A stretch of DNA of 22,103 nucleotides from a virus. Position 1 is the first letter of the stretch; each line of letters begins with the position of its first letter. The stretch covers positions 1 through 22,103 of the IMG/VR virus record IMGVR_UViG_3300025425_000185; one strand, 5' to 3'. The position numbers and the translations under genes are program-made. Shown here in pieces: positions 5,779-10,837 of this stretch. Under the pieces are notes generated by a model, which did no database searches, was not told the DNA's origin, and was given only the letters and a program-made list of their open reading frames with translations.

Positions 5779-6189
5779 CTAATCGGTTACGGTTGCCCCT
5801 GTATCTTTGAGCAGAGCCTTAACGGTGTCCATATCGGCTATACCTGTTACCAACAGTCCTGATGCACTCTGAAACGCTGACAGAGCCTTTACTGTCCCAT
5901 CAGATAGCCATCCACGGAGATCTCCACGCGCATCCCCGTAGCCTAACTCTGTCAATCTATCTTGCACGACTGCCACGCTAATACTTCGAAGGGCGCGTGC
6001 TTGATATACAAGTGATCCCACTACAACATCCACGGATCCAATCGAGGACACTACCGCAACGGGCTTAGGCGGGGCAGGAACGGGCTTAGGAGCGACAACA
6101 CTCTCACCATCACTCTTACTAGCTGGCACTACATTTAAGGGCGTAGGGGCAGGCTTAGGGCTTTCATTAGGTGTCGGGGCATCAGTCAT
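5779..6189 (-). CDS. Peptidoglycan-binding protein (PG_binding_1-like), probable lysis or cell-wall protein
   Basis: This 136-residue protein has a proline/alanine-rich, low-complexity N-terminal half (residues 1-45). It is followed by a PG_binding_1-like fold near residues 65-132 (VQDRLTELGY, TVKALSAFQSASGL, GIADMDTVKALL). Such domains anchor lytic enzymes to peptidoglycan; no catalytic domain is present here. No ribosome site precedes the ATG. Instead TATACT lies exactly six bases before it, suggesting a leaderless transcript. Two small membrane proteins precede it, which together look like a lysis-type cluster. Confidence 0.75.
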   Translation of the reverse strand: MTDAPTPNESPKPAPTPLNVVPASKSDGESVVAPKPVPAPPKPVAVVSSIGSVDVVVGSLVYQARALRSISVAVVQDRLTELGYGDARGDLRGWLSDGTVKALSAFQSASGLLVTGIADMDTVKALLKDTGATVTD

Positions 6190-6195
6190 GAGATT

Positions 6196-6201
6196 AGTAT
6201 A
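6196..6201 (-). promoter_or_regulatory. -10 box TATACT six bases before the ATG (leaderless start)
   Basis: On the minus strand TATACT-N6-ATG places the expected transcription start at the start codon of the peptidoglycan-binding gene. No convincing -35 box is seen. The same TATACT-N6-ATG layout precedes the rightward gene at 6618. Confidence 0.45.
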
Positions 6202-6205
6202 AGCG

Positions 6206-6358
6206 TTATACGCGTTCCCTATTGGAGAGAATTGCAGACACTACGGCAGCCATACCAAATGCAATAGACTCTGACTCATGTCCTAGCACCGCAAGGACGA
6301 CAGATACAACGGCGAGCAATGCCGAAACTACGGCAGCCCAAACTATACGCTTCATCAT
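6206..6358 (-). CDS. Small two-helix membrane protein, holin-like
   Basis: This 50-residue protein begins MMKRIVW. It has one strongly hydrophobic helix at residues 5-26 (VVSALLAVVSVVLAVL) and a second, shorter one at residues 33-45, split by GHESES, with a charged C-terminus (NRERV). Size, topology and position before a peptidoglycan-binding gene suit a holin or holin-like protein, but there is no sequence-specific proof. The ribosome site AGGA overlaps the stop of the upstream gene, ten bases away. Confidence 0.6.
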   Translation of the reverse strand: MMKRIVWAAVVSALLAVVSVVLAVLGHESESIAFGMAAVVSAILSNRERV

Positions 6359-6367
6359 GATCTCATC

Positions 6368-6520
6368 CTAGCGTAGATATTCCGCACAGTAGGCACTTTG
6401 ACGACTCTCGCCCGACCTGCATTCCTCTGGTGTAACGGCGTAGATAGCAGCACTCACTAGCCCTAGCAATGCCATAGCCAATACAATCTTGCCTCTGAGT
6501 GTCAATCGTACATCTTTCAT
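6368..6520 (-). CDS. Small single-pass membrane protein
   Basis: The chosen ATG follows ATAGGGGACACC. A longer frame to 6553 lacks a ribosome site. The 50-residue protein has a basic N-terminus, one membrane helix at residues 10-30 (KIVLAMALLGLVSAAIYAV) and a short tail with two Cys (EECRSG, AYCAEYLR) that would lie outside the membrane if N-in. It may be an antiholin, a second holin or another membrane micro-protein. It leads the leftward unit 6520-5779. Confidence 0.65.
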   Translation of the reverse strand: MKDVRLTLRGKIVLAMALLGLVSAAIYAVTPEECRSGESRQSAYCAEYLR

Positions 6521-6605
6521 GGTGTCCCCTATGTGTTGTCGTTGTGTTAGCACTATCCTACACTATCCAAACGATAATACCTAGCGCACCACGCTTAAAG
6601 TGTCA

Positions 6606-6611
6606 TATACT
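6606..6611 (+). promoter_or_regulatory. -10 box TATACT six bases before ATG 6618
   Basis: TATACT is followed by six bases and ATG. No -35 match is seen at 16-18 bp. It is the mirror of the arrangement at 6196-6201. Confidence 0.4.
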
Positions 6612-6613
6612 CC

Positions 6614-6635
6614 TGTCATGATAGGTCACATGACA
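6614..6635 (+). promoter_or_regulatory. Hairpin enclosing two candidate start codons
   Basis: TGTCATG and CATGACA pair perfectly over 7 bp around an 8-base loop. The two candidate ATGs of the following gene (6618 and 6630) lie within the two arms, so folding would hide both. Confidence 0.45.
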
Positions 6636-6752
6636 TGGGACTACGCAATAACCGTAGGAATAGGTTTGGGAGCCTTTGCGCTAGGCGCAGCGATCCTGAG
6701 CATATTCTTGGAGATTGTTTGCCTCAGGCCAACCAAACGCAACGGCAAGTAA
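6618..6752 (+). CDS. 44-residue single-pass membrane micro-protein
   Basis: The frame MIGHMTWDYAITVGIGLGAF continues into ALGAAILSIFLEIV and ends in a basic tail (CLRPTKRNGK): one membrane helix with a positive C-terminus. It points right, against its leftward neighbours. A start at 6630 (40 residues) is also possible, since TAGG lies seven bases before it. The upstream ATG fits a leaderless transcript. The function is unknown. Confidence 0.55.
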   Translation: MIGHMTWDYAITVGIGLGAFALGAAILSIFLEIVCLRPTKRNGK

Positions 6753-6764
6753 CCGAGACTGCTA

Positions 6765-7322
6765 CTAATATCTTTGTACGATAATAGTAACTGGATCCGA
6801 TGTACCTGTATCGTATCTGCTTGCCGCTTGCAATGCCTCTTTGATCATAACCTTAGCACCGCTTAATGTCCTGGGCTTCTTGTTTAAGACATGCAACGCG
6901 CCTAATGCGTATGAGGATCCACTACCTACCGAATATAACCCCGTATCATCTCGAATACATTCATAGCCTCCCCCTACTTCATATAACACCCCGCGAACTG
7001 CAACAATAAATACTGAGTCATGCTCGTTGTCTTTGCCATAGAAATTATTATCAAAGCAAACTTTGAGAGCAGGAACAAAACGGGATACCATAAACTTATC
7101 CAGCCCCTCATCTGGGATCTTCCCTACAATCGGTGGCACGAATGTATGGGTAAGAATATTGACGGCGCGAACATCTCCTGCTGTCCCTATGAGAAACTCA
7201 CCATTAGAAATCAACTTACTAAACGATGATGGCAATCGAAATTTTTTTGACTCCTCACTCACCTGTGAGTCAGCGCCCATAACAGCCCATGAAGATCCTT
7301 GAACTCCAATAATGGTTGTCAC
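6765..7322 (-). CDS. N-terminal-nucleophile hydrolase, HslV / proteasome beta-subunit-like
   Basis: Starting at GTG 7322 the protein reads M-TTIIGVQGSSWAVMGADSQ. Removal of Met exposes Thr1, as in HslV and mature proteasome beta subunits. Counting from Thr1, Asp17 sits in GADSQ and a Lys at position 35 (FSKLI) matches the catalytic Lys33 region. GTAGDVRAVNIL and SVGSGSSYALGAL match the conserved GSG segment, and RYDTGTSDPVTIIV fits the C-terminal strand. The 185-residue length suits a beta-type subunit without propeptide. It would form a ring peptidase that needs an ATPase partner; none lies beside it. The stop codon is formed by the TGCTACTAA repeat. A longer frame upstream would bury the Thr. 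Confidence 0.8.
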   Translation of the reverse strand: MTTIIGVQGSSWAVMGADSQVSEESKKFRLPSSFSKLISNGEFLIGTAGDVRAVNILTHTFVPPIVGKIPDEGLDKFMVSRFVPALKVCFDNNFYGKDNEHDSVFIVAVRGVLYEVGGGYECIRDDTGLYSVGSGSSYALGALHVLNKKPRTLSGAKVMIKEALQAASRYDTGTSDPVTIIVQRY

Positions 7323-7323
7323 C

Positions 7324-7584
7324 CTATGACCCGGACTCCGGATACCACAAAACATCTCTCAACTTAGAATCGTAGATATCTCCTCTCGAATTATGCTTGT
7401 CATGAGAAATGTCCTCGTCATTAAGTAGCGCATCCAACGATAGTACGGCTGTGTATTCAGGCTCATCGAACATAATGACGATCTTTGTTTCTCCTGTGTC
7501 TGGGTCATCGACTATTGCCGCGTAGAAGGGGGCAGCGTGACCATTACTGTGAAAGGAACTCTGAACGATCTCGATGTTAGACAT
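7324..7584 (-). CDS. Unknown phage protein, 86 residues
   Basis: The chosen ATG gives MSNIEIVQSSFHSNGHAAPF, then FYAAIVDD, TAVLSLDALLND and RGDIYDSKLRDVLW. I remember this order of segments (HSNG, FY, D-x2-L, RGD-x-Y-x3-LR) from small proteins in many phages whose role is unknown. A longer GTG-started frame to 7710 would run through a terminator-like hairpin and the A6/T6 palindrome, so I reject it. There is no strong ribosome site before this ATG. The stop lies two bases before the GTG of the HslV-like gene, so the two are probably co-expressed. Confidence 0.65.
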   Translation of the reverse strand: MSNIEIVQSSFHSNGHAAPFYAAIVDDPDTGETKIVIMFDEPEYTAVLSLDALLNDEDISHDKHNSRGDIYDSKLRDVLWYPESGS

Positions 7585-7613
7585 GTGAATAGCGTACATC
7601 CAATCTGTATCAT

Positions 7614-7631
7614 AGAAAAAACGTTTTTTCT
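7614..7631. repeat. A6/T6 palindrome AGAAAAAACGTTTTTTCT (copy 1 of 5)
   Basis: It is a perfect 18-bp palindrome, the only copy with CG rather than CA in the centre. It lies between a GC-rich hairpin and the start of the 86-residue gene, the same order as at the other four copies, although no clear promoter follows here. Confidence 0.8.
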
Positions 7632-7657
7632 CAGCTCCACATCCACAATAAAGACGG

Positions 7658-7686
7658 CTGACCTCTGGGAAGTATCCAGAGGCCAG
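7658..7686 (-). terminator. Strong hairpin, probable terminator or processed leader
   Basis: CTGNCCTCTGG arms pair over 11 positions with one mismatch and a short loop, followed on the minus strand by a TTTATT stretch. It separates the genes ending at 7771 from the 7584-6765 pair. Confidence 0.6.
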
Positions 7687-7770
7687 CCTTCGTGGGTAAG
7701 GGGTTCCCACATCTAAGGAGCACGGAAAGGGGATTACATGCTACTACTTAGAAGTCAAAGTGTACCGCAT

Positions 7771-7992
7771 CTATGGCATGTCCTCGTCCACGATACCTAT
7801 CTGATTGGACTTTTCATCTATGTCATCAAACCCGTAATGCTCTGATAGGAATACGGTGGCAATCCTTATGGCAAAGTCCTCGTCCTCTTCGTCCTCGTAA
7901 CGTAGCCCCTCATCTAGTATGACCGTAGTTGTCAGCGCAAAGTAGTCACCTACAAACATGACCGTTTTCGTACTTTCTATGCGATCTACCAT
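7771..7992 (-). CDS. Unknown acidic 73-residue protein
   Basis: The ATG follows GAAGGTGAGTGAA inside the end of the preceding gene. The protein (MVDRIESTKTVMFVGDYFAL) is strongly acidic in the middle (EDEEDEDF) and at the end (IGIVDEDMP). It has no Cys or membrane helix. Its acidity might suggest a DNA-mimic or protein-binding role, but this is speculation. It is third in the leftward operon from the promoter at 8655-8683. Confidence 0.65.
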   Translation of the reverse strand: MVDRIESTKTVMFVGDYFALTTTVILDEGLRYEDEEDEDFAIRIATVFLSEHYGFDDIDEKSNQIGIVDEDMP

Positions 7993-7993
7993 T

Positions 7994-8161
7994 TCACTCA
8001 CCTTCACAATCGAAGTCGGTTACTCTACAAATCGCACAAACCGTTCCCTTGCAACCTGTTTTGTTATGGAGAGGGCAGTTGATCCAATTAACCCTCACCT
8101 CACAGTGGGTTATTACACCGTAGAAGTCTTCACCATAATTTTCTTTATTAAACTTTCTCAT
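7994..8161 (-). CDS. Unknown 55-residue Cys-rich protein
   Basis: The start follows GGGAGAGTGAGTGAA, one base after the stop of the gene before it. The protein holds THCEVRVNWINCPLH near residues 19-33, then GCKGTVCAICRV and a final FDCEGE: six or more Cys/His that could bind one or two zinc ions. It is not recognised. The N-terminal MRKFNKENYG is basic. Confidence 0.65.
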   Translation of the reverse strand: MRKFNKENYGEDFYGVITHCEVRVNWINCPLHNKTGCKGTVCAICRVTDFDCEGE

Positions 8162-8162
8162 T

Positions 8163-8450
8163 TCACTCACTCTCCCCCTCACCTATCTGTGTTGTCTTTA
8201 GTAGCATGGCAAGTTTTTCCTCGCCCAATCCTAGAGCCGTCCAAAGACTGAGAAACATTATCTCCGTATCCATTTTCATGGAGAGCATCATCATAAGATT
8301 ACTTTGATCTTCCTTTGCGGTATCTCCGATCTCTTCGATCTCATGGTTTAGTGTGCTTAGCAGCCCACCTAATGCCGTAGCAAGTACGCTTACCTCATCT
8401 TGACTGAGCATGAGTCCTAACTCTTCTGCGCTGTTCATTTGAAGTCTCAT
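8163..8450 (-). CDS. Unknown helical 95-residue protein
   Basis: The start follows AAGGGGTAAGACA. The protein (MRLQMNSAEELGLMLSQDEV) looks all-helical with many Leu, Met and Glu and an acidic tail (IGEGESE). It has no Cys or membrane helix. It is the first gene after the promoter at 8655-8683. Its roughly 200-base leader contains a hairpin (8484-8516) and a TGCTACTAA copy (8471-8479) just before the ribosome site. A longer GTG-started frame through that hairpin has no ribosome site. Confidence 0.7.
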   Translation of the reverse strand: MRLQMNSAEELGLMLSQDEVSVLATALGGLLSTLNHEIEEIGDTAKEDQSNLMMMLSMKMDTEIMFLSLWTALGLGEEKLAMLLKTTQIGEGESE

Positions 8451-8483
8451 TGTCTTACCCCTTCTTGTAGTTAGTAGCAAGCA

Positions 8484-8516
8484 GTAGAGGGAGGGTTCTT
8501 CTGCACCTCCCACTAC
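8484..8516 (-). promoter_or_regulatory. Leader hairpin before the 95-residue gene
   Basis: GTAG-x-GGGAGG and CCTCCC-x-CTAC pair over 10 bp with one mismatch and a 11-base loop. It lies in a 200-base leader without a convincing gene. It could be an attenuator, a terminator or an mRNA-stabilising element. Confidence 0.5.
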
Positions 8517-8654
8517 CGTGAACTTATTGTCCCCTATCTGTGTTCTGTGCCTAGGGGATTATGTCCCTTTGGCTGGCGGTTTTGGAGTATCCCCACCCTC
8601 ACTCCTTTACTTAAATCATGTGACTCACTCCTTAGTTGTTGTGTTGTTAGTACA

Positions 8655-8683
8655 ATAATATATGACATTACTTTGTTTGTCAA
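8655..8683 (-). promoter_or_regulatory. Leftward promoter abutting the tRNA gene
   Basis: On the minus strand TTGACA, 17 bases, TATTAT: nearly consensus. The -35 box begins three bases after the tRNA 3' end. It drives 8450-7771. Confidence 0.75.
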
Positions 8684-8686
8684 GTG

Positions 8687-8759
8687 TGCCCTCGGAGGGA
8701 ATCGAACCCCCAACCTACCGGGTAGAAGCCGGTTATTCTGTCCGTTGAACTACGAGGGC
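8687..8759 (-). tRNA. tRNA-Arg (anticodon UCU)
   Basis: The 73-base cloverleaf is complete: acceptor GCCCTCG with CGAGGGC (7 bp), D arm GTTC/GAAT, anticodon stem ACCGG/CCGGT with loop CTTCTAC giving anticodon UCU, variable loop AGGTT, T arm GGGGG-TTCGATT-CCCTC, and discriminator A. CCA is not encoded. It would read AGA codons and may supply Arg decoding for the phage. It stands alone, preceded by the back-to-back repeat at 8769-8788. Confidence 0.92.
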
Positions 8760-8768
8760 GTGAGTGTC

Positions 8769-8788
8769 GTGCTACTACTTAGTAGCAC
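8769..8788. repeat. Back-to-back TGCTACTAA copies forming a 20-bp palindrome
   Basis: GTGCTACTA, CT, TAGTAGCAC: two copies in opposite orientation with a 2-bp centre, just upstream of the tRNA in its reading direction. A degenerate version lies at 7739-7753. As DNA it is a two-fold symmetric site; as RNA it would fold into a hairpin. Confidence 0.85.
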
Positions 8789-8812
8789 TCCACTTCACTA
8801 CACAATATGATC

Positions 8813-9388
8813 TTAGACTTTCCGATACTTAATCGGACTAAAGGCTTCAGATCCACCATTGGTTTTCTTGTACCCATAACGCACTAGACGACTCTCGATA
8901 CCGCAAGGCAGCACGTCTAGCAACTTTCCTAAACGGTACACACTTACGCCTTCTACGGTATGCGCGTGCCAAATTAACCCGACATACTCTTCAGCCTCTG
9001 CTCTGTTGTGGCTGTGATTAAATCGTACCTCCGCAGCGAGTGGCTTTAGTTCTCTTAGTCGTGCCAGAGTTTCGTCACTAGGCATAGGTCTTGGGGCAGC
9101 CCTAGGCTTTTCAATGCGATCTGGTAAGTCTGGGACTGGGAGAGAGTCAATGCCATGAGTAGTTACATAGTCCCAATAAGGATTAGTGTCAGAAACACTT
9201 GGATGCACGCACTGACGTACTCGCTCACGTGAGAGATCTCCAGCAGCGACTGCAACAGAGTTATGCGTCCATCCATTCATTACTAGACGTAGCATGTAGG
9301 AGTCTCGCAAAGATTGTGGTTCACCTGAGATCTTATTAAAGGCGTCTGCTACCTCTACTGGTAGATAAGACTTTCGTTTAGTTTTCAT
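8813..9388 (-). CDS. DNA-binding protein with two helix-turn-helix segments
   Basis: This 191-residue protein has an HTH near residues 35-62 (LRLVMNGWTHNSVAVAAGDL, then SRERVRQ), the RERVRQ ending being typical of sigma-region-4-like helices. A second HTH-like segment lies near residues 145-175 (VEGVSVYRLGKLL, then IESRLVRYGY). Proline-rich residues 80-105 link them. It is probably a transcriptional regulator and a candidate reader of the repeated DNA sites in this window, though that link is guesswork. The ribosome site AGGGA is far from the ATG (about 13 bases). The architecture resembles 2060-2578. Confidence 0.7.
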   Translation of the reverse strand: MKTKRKSYLPVEVADAFNKISGEPQSLRDSYMLRLVMNGWTHNSVAVAAGDLSRERVRQCVHPSVSDTNPYWDYVTTHGIDSLPVPDLPDRIEKPRAAPRPMPSDETLARLRELKPLAAEVRFNHSHNRAEAEEYVGLIWHAHTVEGVSVYRLGKLLDVLPCGIESRLVRYGYKKTNGGSEAFSPIKYRKV

Positions 9389-9464
9389 TATTATTAGTAT
9401 TCCCTCTATCTCTTAGTAGCGTAGGTGGCGAGCACCTGCGTGGCTGTCTATTTAACTTTACCTT

Positions 9465-9493
9465 ACTTTACTTTACAATATATTTAATTGCAA
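9465..9493 (-). promoter_or_regulatory. Leftward promoter of the two-HTH gene
   Basis: TTGCAA, 17 bases, TAAAGT on the minus strand. The A6/T6 palindrome lies 24 bp upstream, the same distance as at 11256-11284 and 12826-12854. Confidence 0.65.
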
Positions 9494-9517
9494 ATCTGAC
9501 CGCGTATCGTGGCTCTC

Positions 9518-9535
9518 AGAAAAAACATTTTTTCT
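9518..9535. repeat. A6/T6 palindrome (copy 2 of 5)
   Basis: AGAAAAAACATTTTTTCT, palindromic except for the central CA, placed 24 bp upstream of the -35 box at 9493. Confidence 0.85.
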
Positions 9536-9551
9536 AAGCTGGCGGCAACTT

Positions 9552-9577
9552 AGGGGCGCGACTCTCGCCACGCCCCC
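9552..9577 (-). terminator. GC-rich terminator after the 107-residue gene
   Basis: GGGGCG and CGCCCC arms with partial inner pairing lie between the stop at 9591 and the palindrome at 9535. A variant repeat copy (9579-9587) lies between stop and hairpin. Confidence 0.6.
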
Positions 9578-9590
9578 TCGCTACTAATAC

Positions 9591-9914
9591 CTACGCCCTC
9601 ACAAGTCTGGCCTCGTTCCTTGGCAGGTTTCGCAATGGTGCGTCTCTGTCTGCCCACACCTTCTCTGTAATGCGGTCGTTAATCTCTGGGTGAGTCTTCA
9701 AGAATGCCCAAAGCTCTGTATCCTCTTCGAGGTATATCTTTCCGCGCGCTTCGTCTATGTATCCGTATCCTGTCCCACAATCAAATGCTTCTGGGAATTC
9801 TGCTAAGTCTACCTCTAACCAACCATGTCCAGGATCTGTGATAAATATCAATGGTGTTGTCATCTCTTTGTCACTCTCTCTCTTAGTAGCATGAATAATG
9901 GGAACATAAATCAT
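9591..9914 (-). CDS. Unknown 107-residue protein with DPGHGWLEV segment
   Basis: The start at 9914 follows GGGGGAGTGAGCGAG. A later ATG (MTTPLIF) has a poor site. The protein reads MIYVPIIHATKRESDKEM, then FITDPGHGWLEVDL, YGYIDEARGKIYLEEDTELW. I recall similar GHGWL...YLEED proteins in many phages, function unknown. The Ala-Thr-Lys at residues 9-11 is encoded by a TGCTACTAAG copy. The start is seven bases after the upstream zinc-ribbon gene. Confidence 0.7.
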   Translation of the reverse strand: MIYVPIIHATKRESDKEMTTPLIFITDPGHGWLEVDLAEFPEAFDCGTGYGYIDEARGKIYLEEDTELWAFLKTHPEINDRITEKVWADRDAPLRNLPRNEARLVRA

Positions 9915-9919
9915 CTCGC

Positions 9920-10045
9920 TCACTCCCCCTCTTTCCGACAGGGGGGGCAAATTGCGTCCCCCTCATTATTGGTGCGTAGGTTTGAGTAAAGATACTCATT
10001 GGTGCAGTATCCGCAGGTCTCCACGTAATCTTGAGCCGGTGCCAT
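9920..10045 (-). CDS. 41-residue zinc-ribbon micro-protein
   Basis: The start follows ATAGGGGACATC. The protein has CGYC near residue 11 and CPPC near residue 33, two Cys-x2-Cys knuckles 22 residues apart, with an acidic, hydrophilic middle. It is a minimal zinc ribbon, probably binding nucleic acid or a protein partner. It is the first gene after the promoter at 10084-10112. Confidence 0.7.
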   Translation of the reverse strand: MAPAQDYVETCGYCTNEYLYSNLRTNNEGDAICPPCRKEGE

Positions 10046-10062
10046 GATGTCCCCTATCTCTG

Positions 10063-10076
10063 TGCCCGTGTTGGCA
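10063..10076 (-). promoter_or_regulatory. 5'-terminal hairpin of the 10045 transcript
   Basis: TGCC and GGCA pair around a six-base loop (AACACG), seven bases after the -10 box on the minus strand. It is short but in the same position as the stronger hairpins elsewhere. Confidence 0.4.
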
Positions 10077-10083
10077 TGTCTTT

Positions 10084-10112
10084 AGTCTACATTAGTCATC
10101 TGACAATTGCAA
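10084..10112 (-). promoter_or_regulatory. Leftward promoter of 10045-9591
   Basis: TTGCAA, 17 bases, TAGACT on the minus strand. Confidence 0.65.
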
Positions 10113-10143
10113 GTCAAACACACATTTTGCCTGTCTCTCTCTC

Positions 10144-10224
10144 TTAGTAGCATCGTCGAATGAATATGATCCCCGCGCCGAATCCCATTAGAATCCCCGC
10201 AAGTACCGCTTGGGCTATCTCCAC
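10144..10224 (-). CDS. 26-residue membrane micro-protein
   Basis: From GTG 10224, after GAAGGGG at seven bases, the frame reads VEIAQAVLAGILMGFGAGII and ends FIRRCY: one membrane helix with a basic end. The last three codons (TGC TAC TAA) are the TGCTACTAA repeat itself, which supplies the stop. A GTG at 10230 is an alternative start. It is last of a four-gene micro-operon. Confidence 0.5.
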   Translation of the reverse strand: MEIAQAVLAGILMGFGAGIIFIRRCY

Positions 10225-10226
10225 GA

Positions 10227-10340
10227 TCACCCCCCTTCGCAATCGTGACCATACGCCCATTCTTGAGCGTCATCAAATACTGTCCACGTCCGCAAACACT
10301 CTACGCACTTAAACGCAATCGTGCTCCCTCTTAGTAGCAT
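10227..10340 (-). CDS. 37-residue Cys/His micro-protein
   Basis: The frame from ATG 10340 reads MLLRGSTIAFKCVECLRTWT and continues VFDDAQEWAYGHDCEGG: Cys-x2-Cys, then His-x-Cys at the end, a small zinc-finger-like layout often seen in phage micro-proteins. The first codons are formed by the TGCTACTAAG repeat read as ATG CTA CTA AGA. The ribosome site is weak (GGAAG ten bases upstream). The stop overlaps the next gene's start region. Confidence 0.55.
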   Translation of the reverse strand: MLLRGSTIAFKCVECLRTWTVFDDAQEWAYGHDCEGG

Positions 10341-10342
10341 GA

Positions 10343-10459
10343 TTATTTCTTCCACAATTTATTGTGGCAGTGCCGGCAACGCTCTGTGTATTCCGGCTGA
10401 ATCTGAATCGCAGGATACATATTGCAATCCTTGCAAAGTGTCTGTGTCTGTGTTGTCAT
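10343..10459 (-). CDS. 38-residue zinc-ribbon micro-protein
   Basis: The start follows a TGCTACTAAG copy and AAGGGGAGATC. Cys-x2-Cys (LCKDCN near residue 9) and a second CRHCHN near residue 28 make a zinc ribbon with a Lys-rich end (KLWKK). There are two more small genes downstream and one upstream in the same operon. Confidence 0.65.
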   Translation of the reverse strand: MTTQTQTLCKDCNMYPAIQIQPEYTERCRHCHNKLWKK

Positions 10460-10485
10460 GATCTCCCCTTCTCTTAGTAGCACGA

Positions 10486-10668
10486 TTAAACGAATAGTGC
10501 TACGAACAATATGAATCCGAACATGAGGGCGATACCGCCAATGATGTCCACGCCTGTCAATGGGCGTTGGTTGCGTGATGCGCGACGTGCGCGAGCCTTA
10601 CTCTTTGCTGAGCGACGCTTTGCGTGGCCTATGGTTCCGAGTATCGCGCTATCTGGCATGAACCTCAT
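10486..10668 (-). CDS. 60-residue basic membrane protein
   Basis: The start follows GAGGGGCACAAA. Residues 14-37 are very basic (HAKRRSAKSKARARRASRNQ). Residues 42-60 form a membrane helix (IIGGIALMFGFILFVALFV) ending at the C-terminus. This is a tail-anchored layout with a cytoplasmic positive domain, which could bind nucleic acid or phospholipid heads. It is not recognised. It is first in the operon 10668-10144. Confidence 0.65.
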   Translation of the reverse strand: MRFMPDSAILGTIGHAKRRSAKSKARARRASRNQRPLTGVDIIGGIALMFGFILFVALFV

Positions 10669-10704
10669 TTTGTGCCCCTCTCGCTCGTTTGTGCTTGTGG
10701 TGTA

Positions 10705-10733
10705 ACAATATCACAATGCACTGACATATGCAA
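10705..10733 (-). promoter_or_regulatory. Leftward promoter of 10668-10144
   Basis: TTGCAT, 17 bases, TATTGT on the minus strand. Confidence 0.7.
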
Positions 10734-10759
10734 ACTGAGAGCAATCTTTGCGTGTCTTT

Positions 10760-10788
10760 CTTAGTAGCATATAAATCGTGCTACTAAA
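10760..10788. repeat. Inverted pair of TGCTACTAA copies between operons
   Basis: Two copies in opposite orientation are separated by nine bases, between the terminator 10795-10827 and the promoter 10705-10733. The copies can pair over 9-10 bases. Confidence 0.8.
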
Positions 10789-10794
10789 GTGTAG

Positions 10795-10827
10795 GGGGAG
10801 AGAATGTCAGACATGCACTCTCTCCCC
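10795..10827 (-). terminator. Terminator after the DUF3846 gene
   Basis: GGGGAGAGA and TCTCTCCCC pair over 9 bp. The loop itself can fold (ATGTC/GACAT). Confidence 0.75.
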
Positions 10828-10837
10828 TTGACTAGGA

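Noticed and set aside
7512-7712. 66-codon frame and the GTG-extended frame of the 86-residue gene
   Set aside because: Both cross a terminator-like hairpin and the A6/T6 palindrome and lack a ribosome site.
7739-7846. 35-codon rightward frame after AAAGGGG
   Set aside because: It has a good ribosome-like site but lies antisense to the 73-residue gene, and its product has no pattern.
8520-8620. 22-codon frame after AAAGGA in the leader of the 95-residue gene
   Set aside because: It is very short and without pattern, and overlaps a structured leader; evidence is too weak to call.
8687-8759. tRNA as a phage attachment site
   Set aside because: No integrase or excisionase is visible and no second copy of the tRNA end occurs in the window.
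8547-8810. 87-codon rightward frame
   Set aside because: It covers the complement of the tRNA gene and a promoter.
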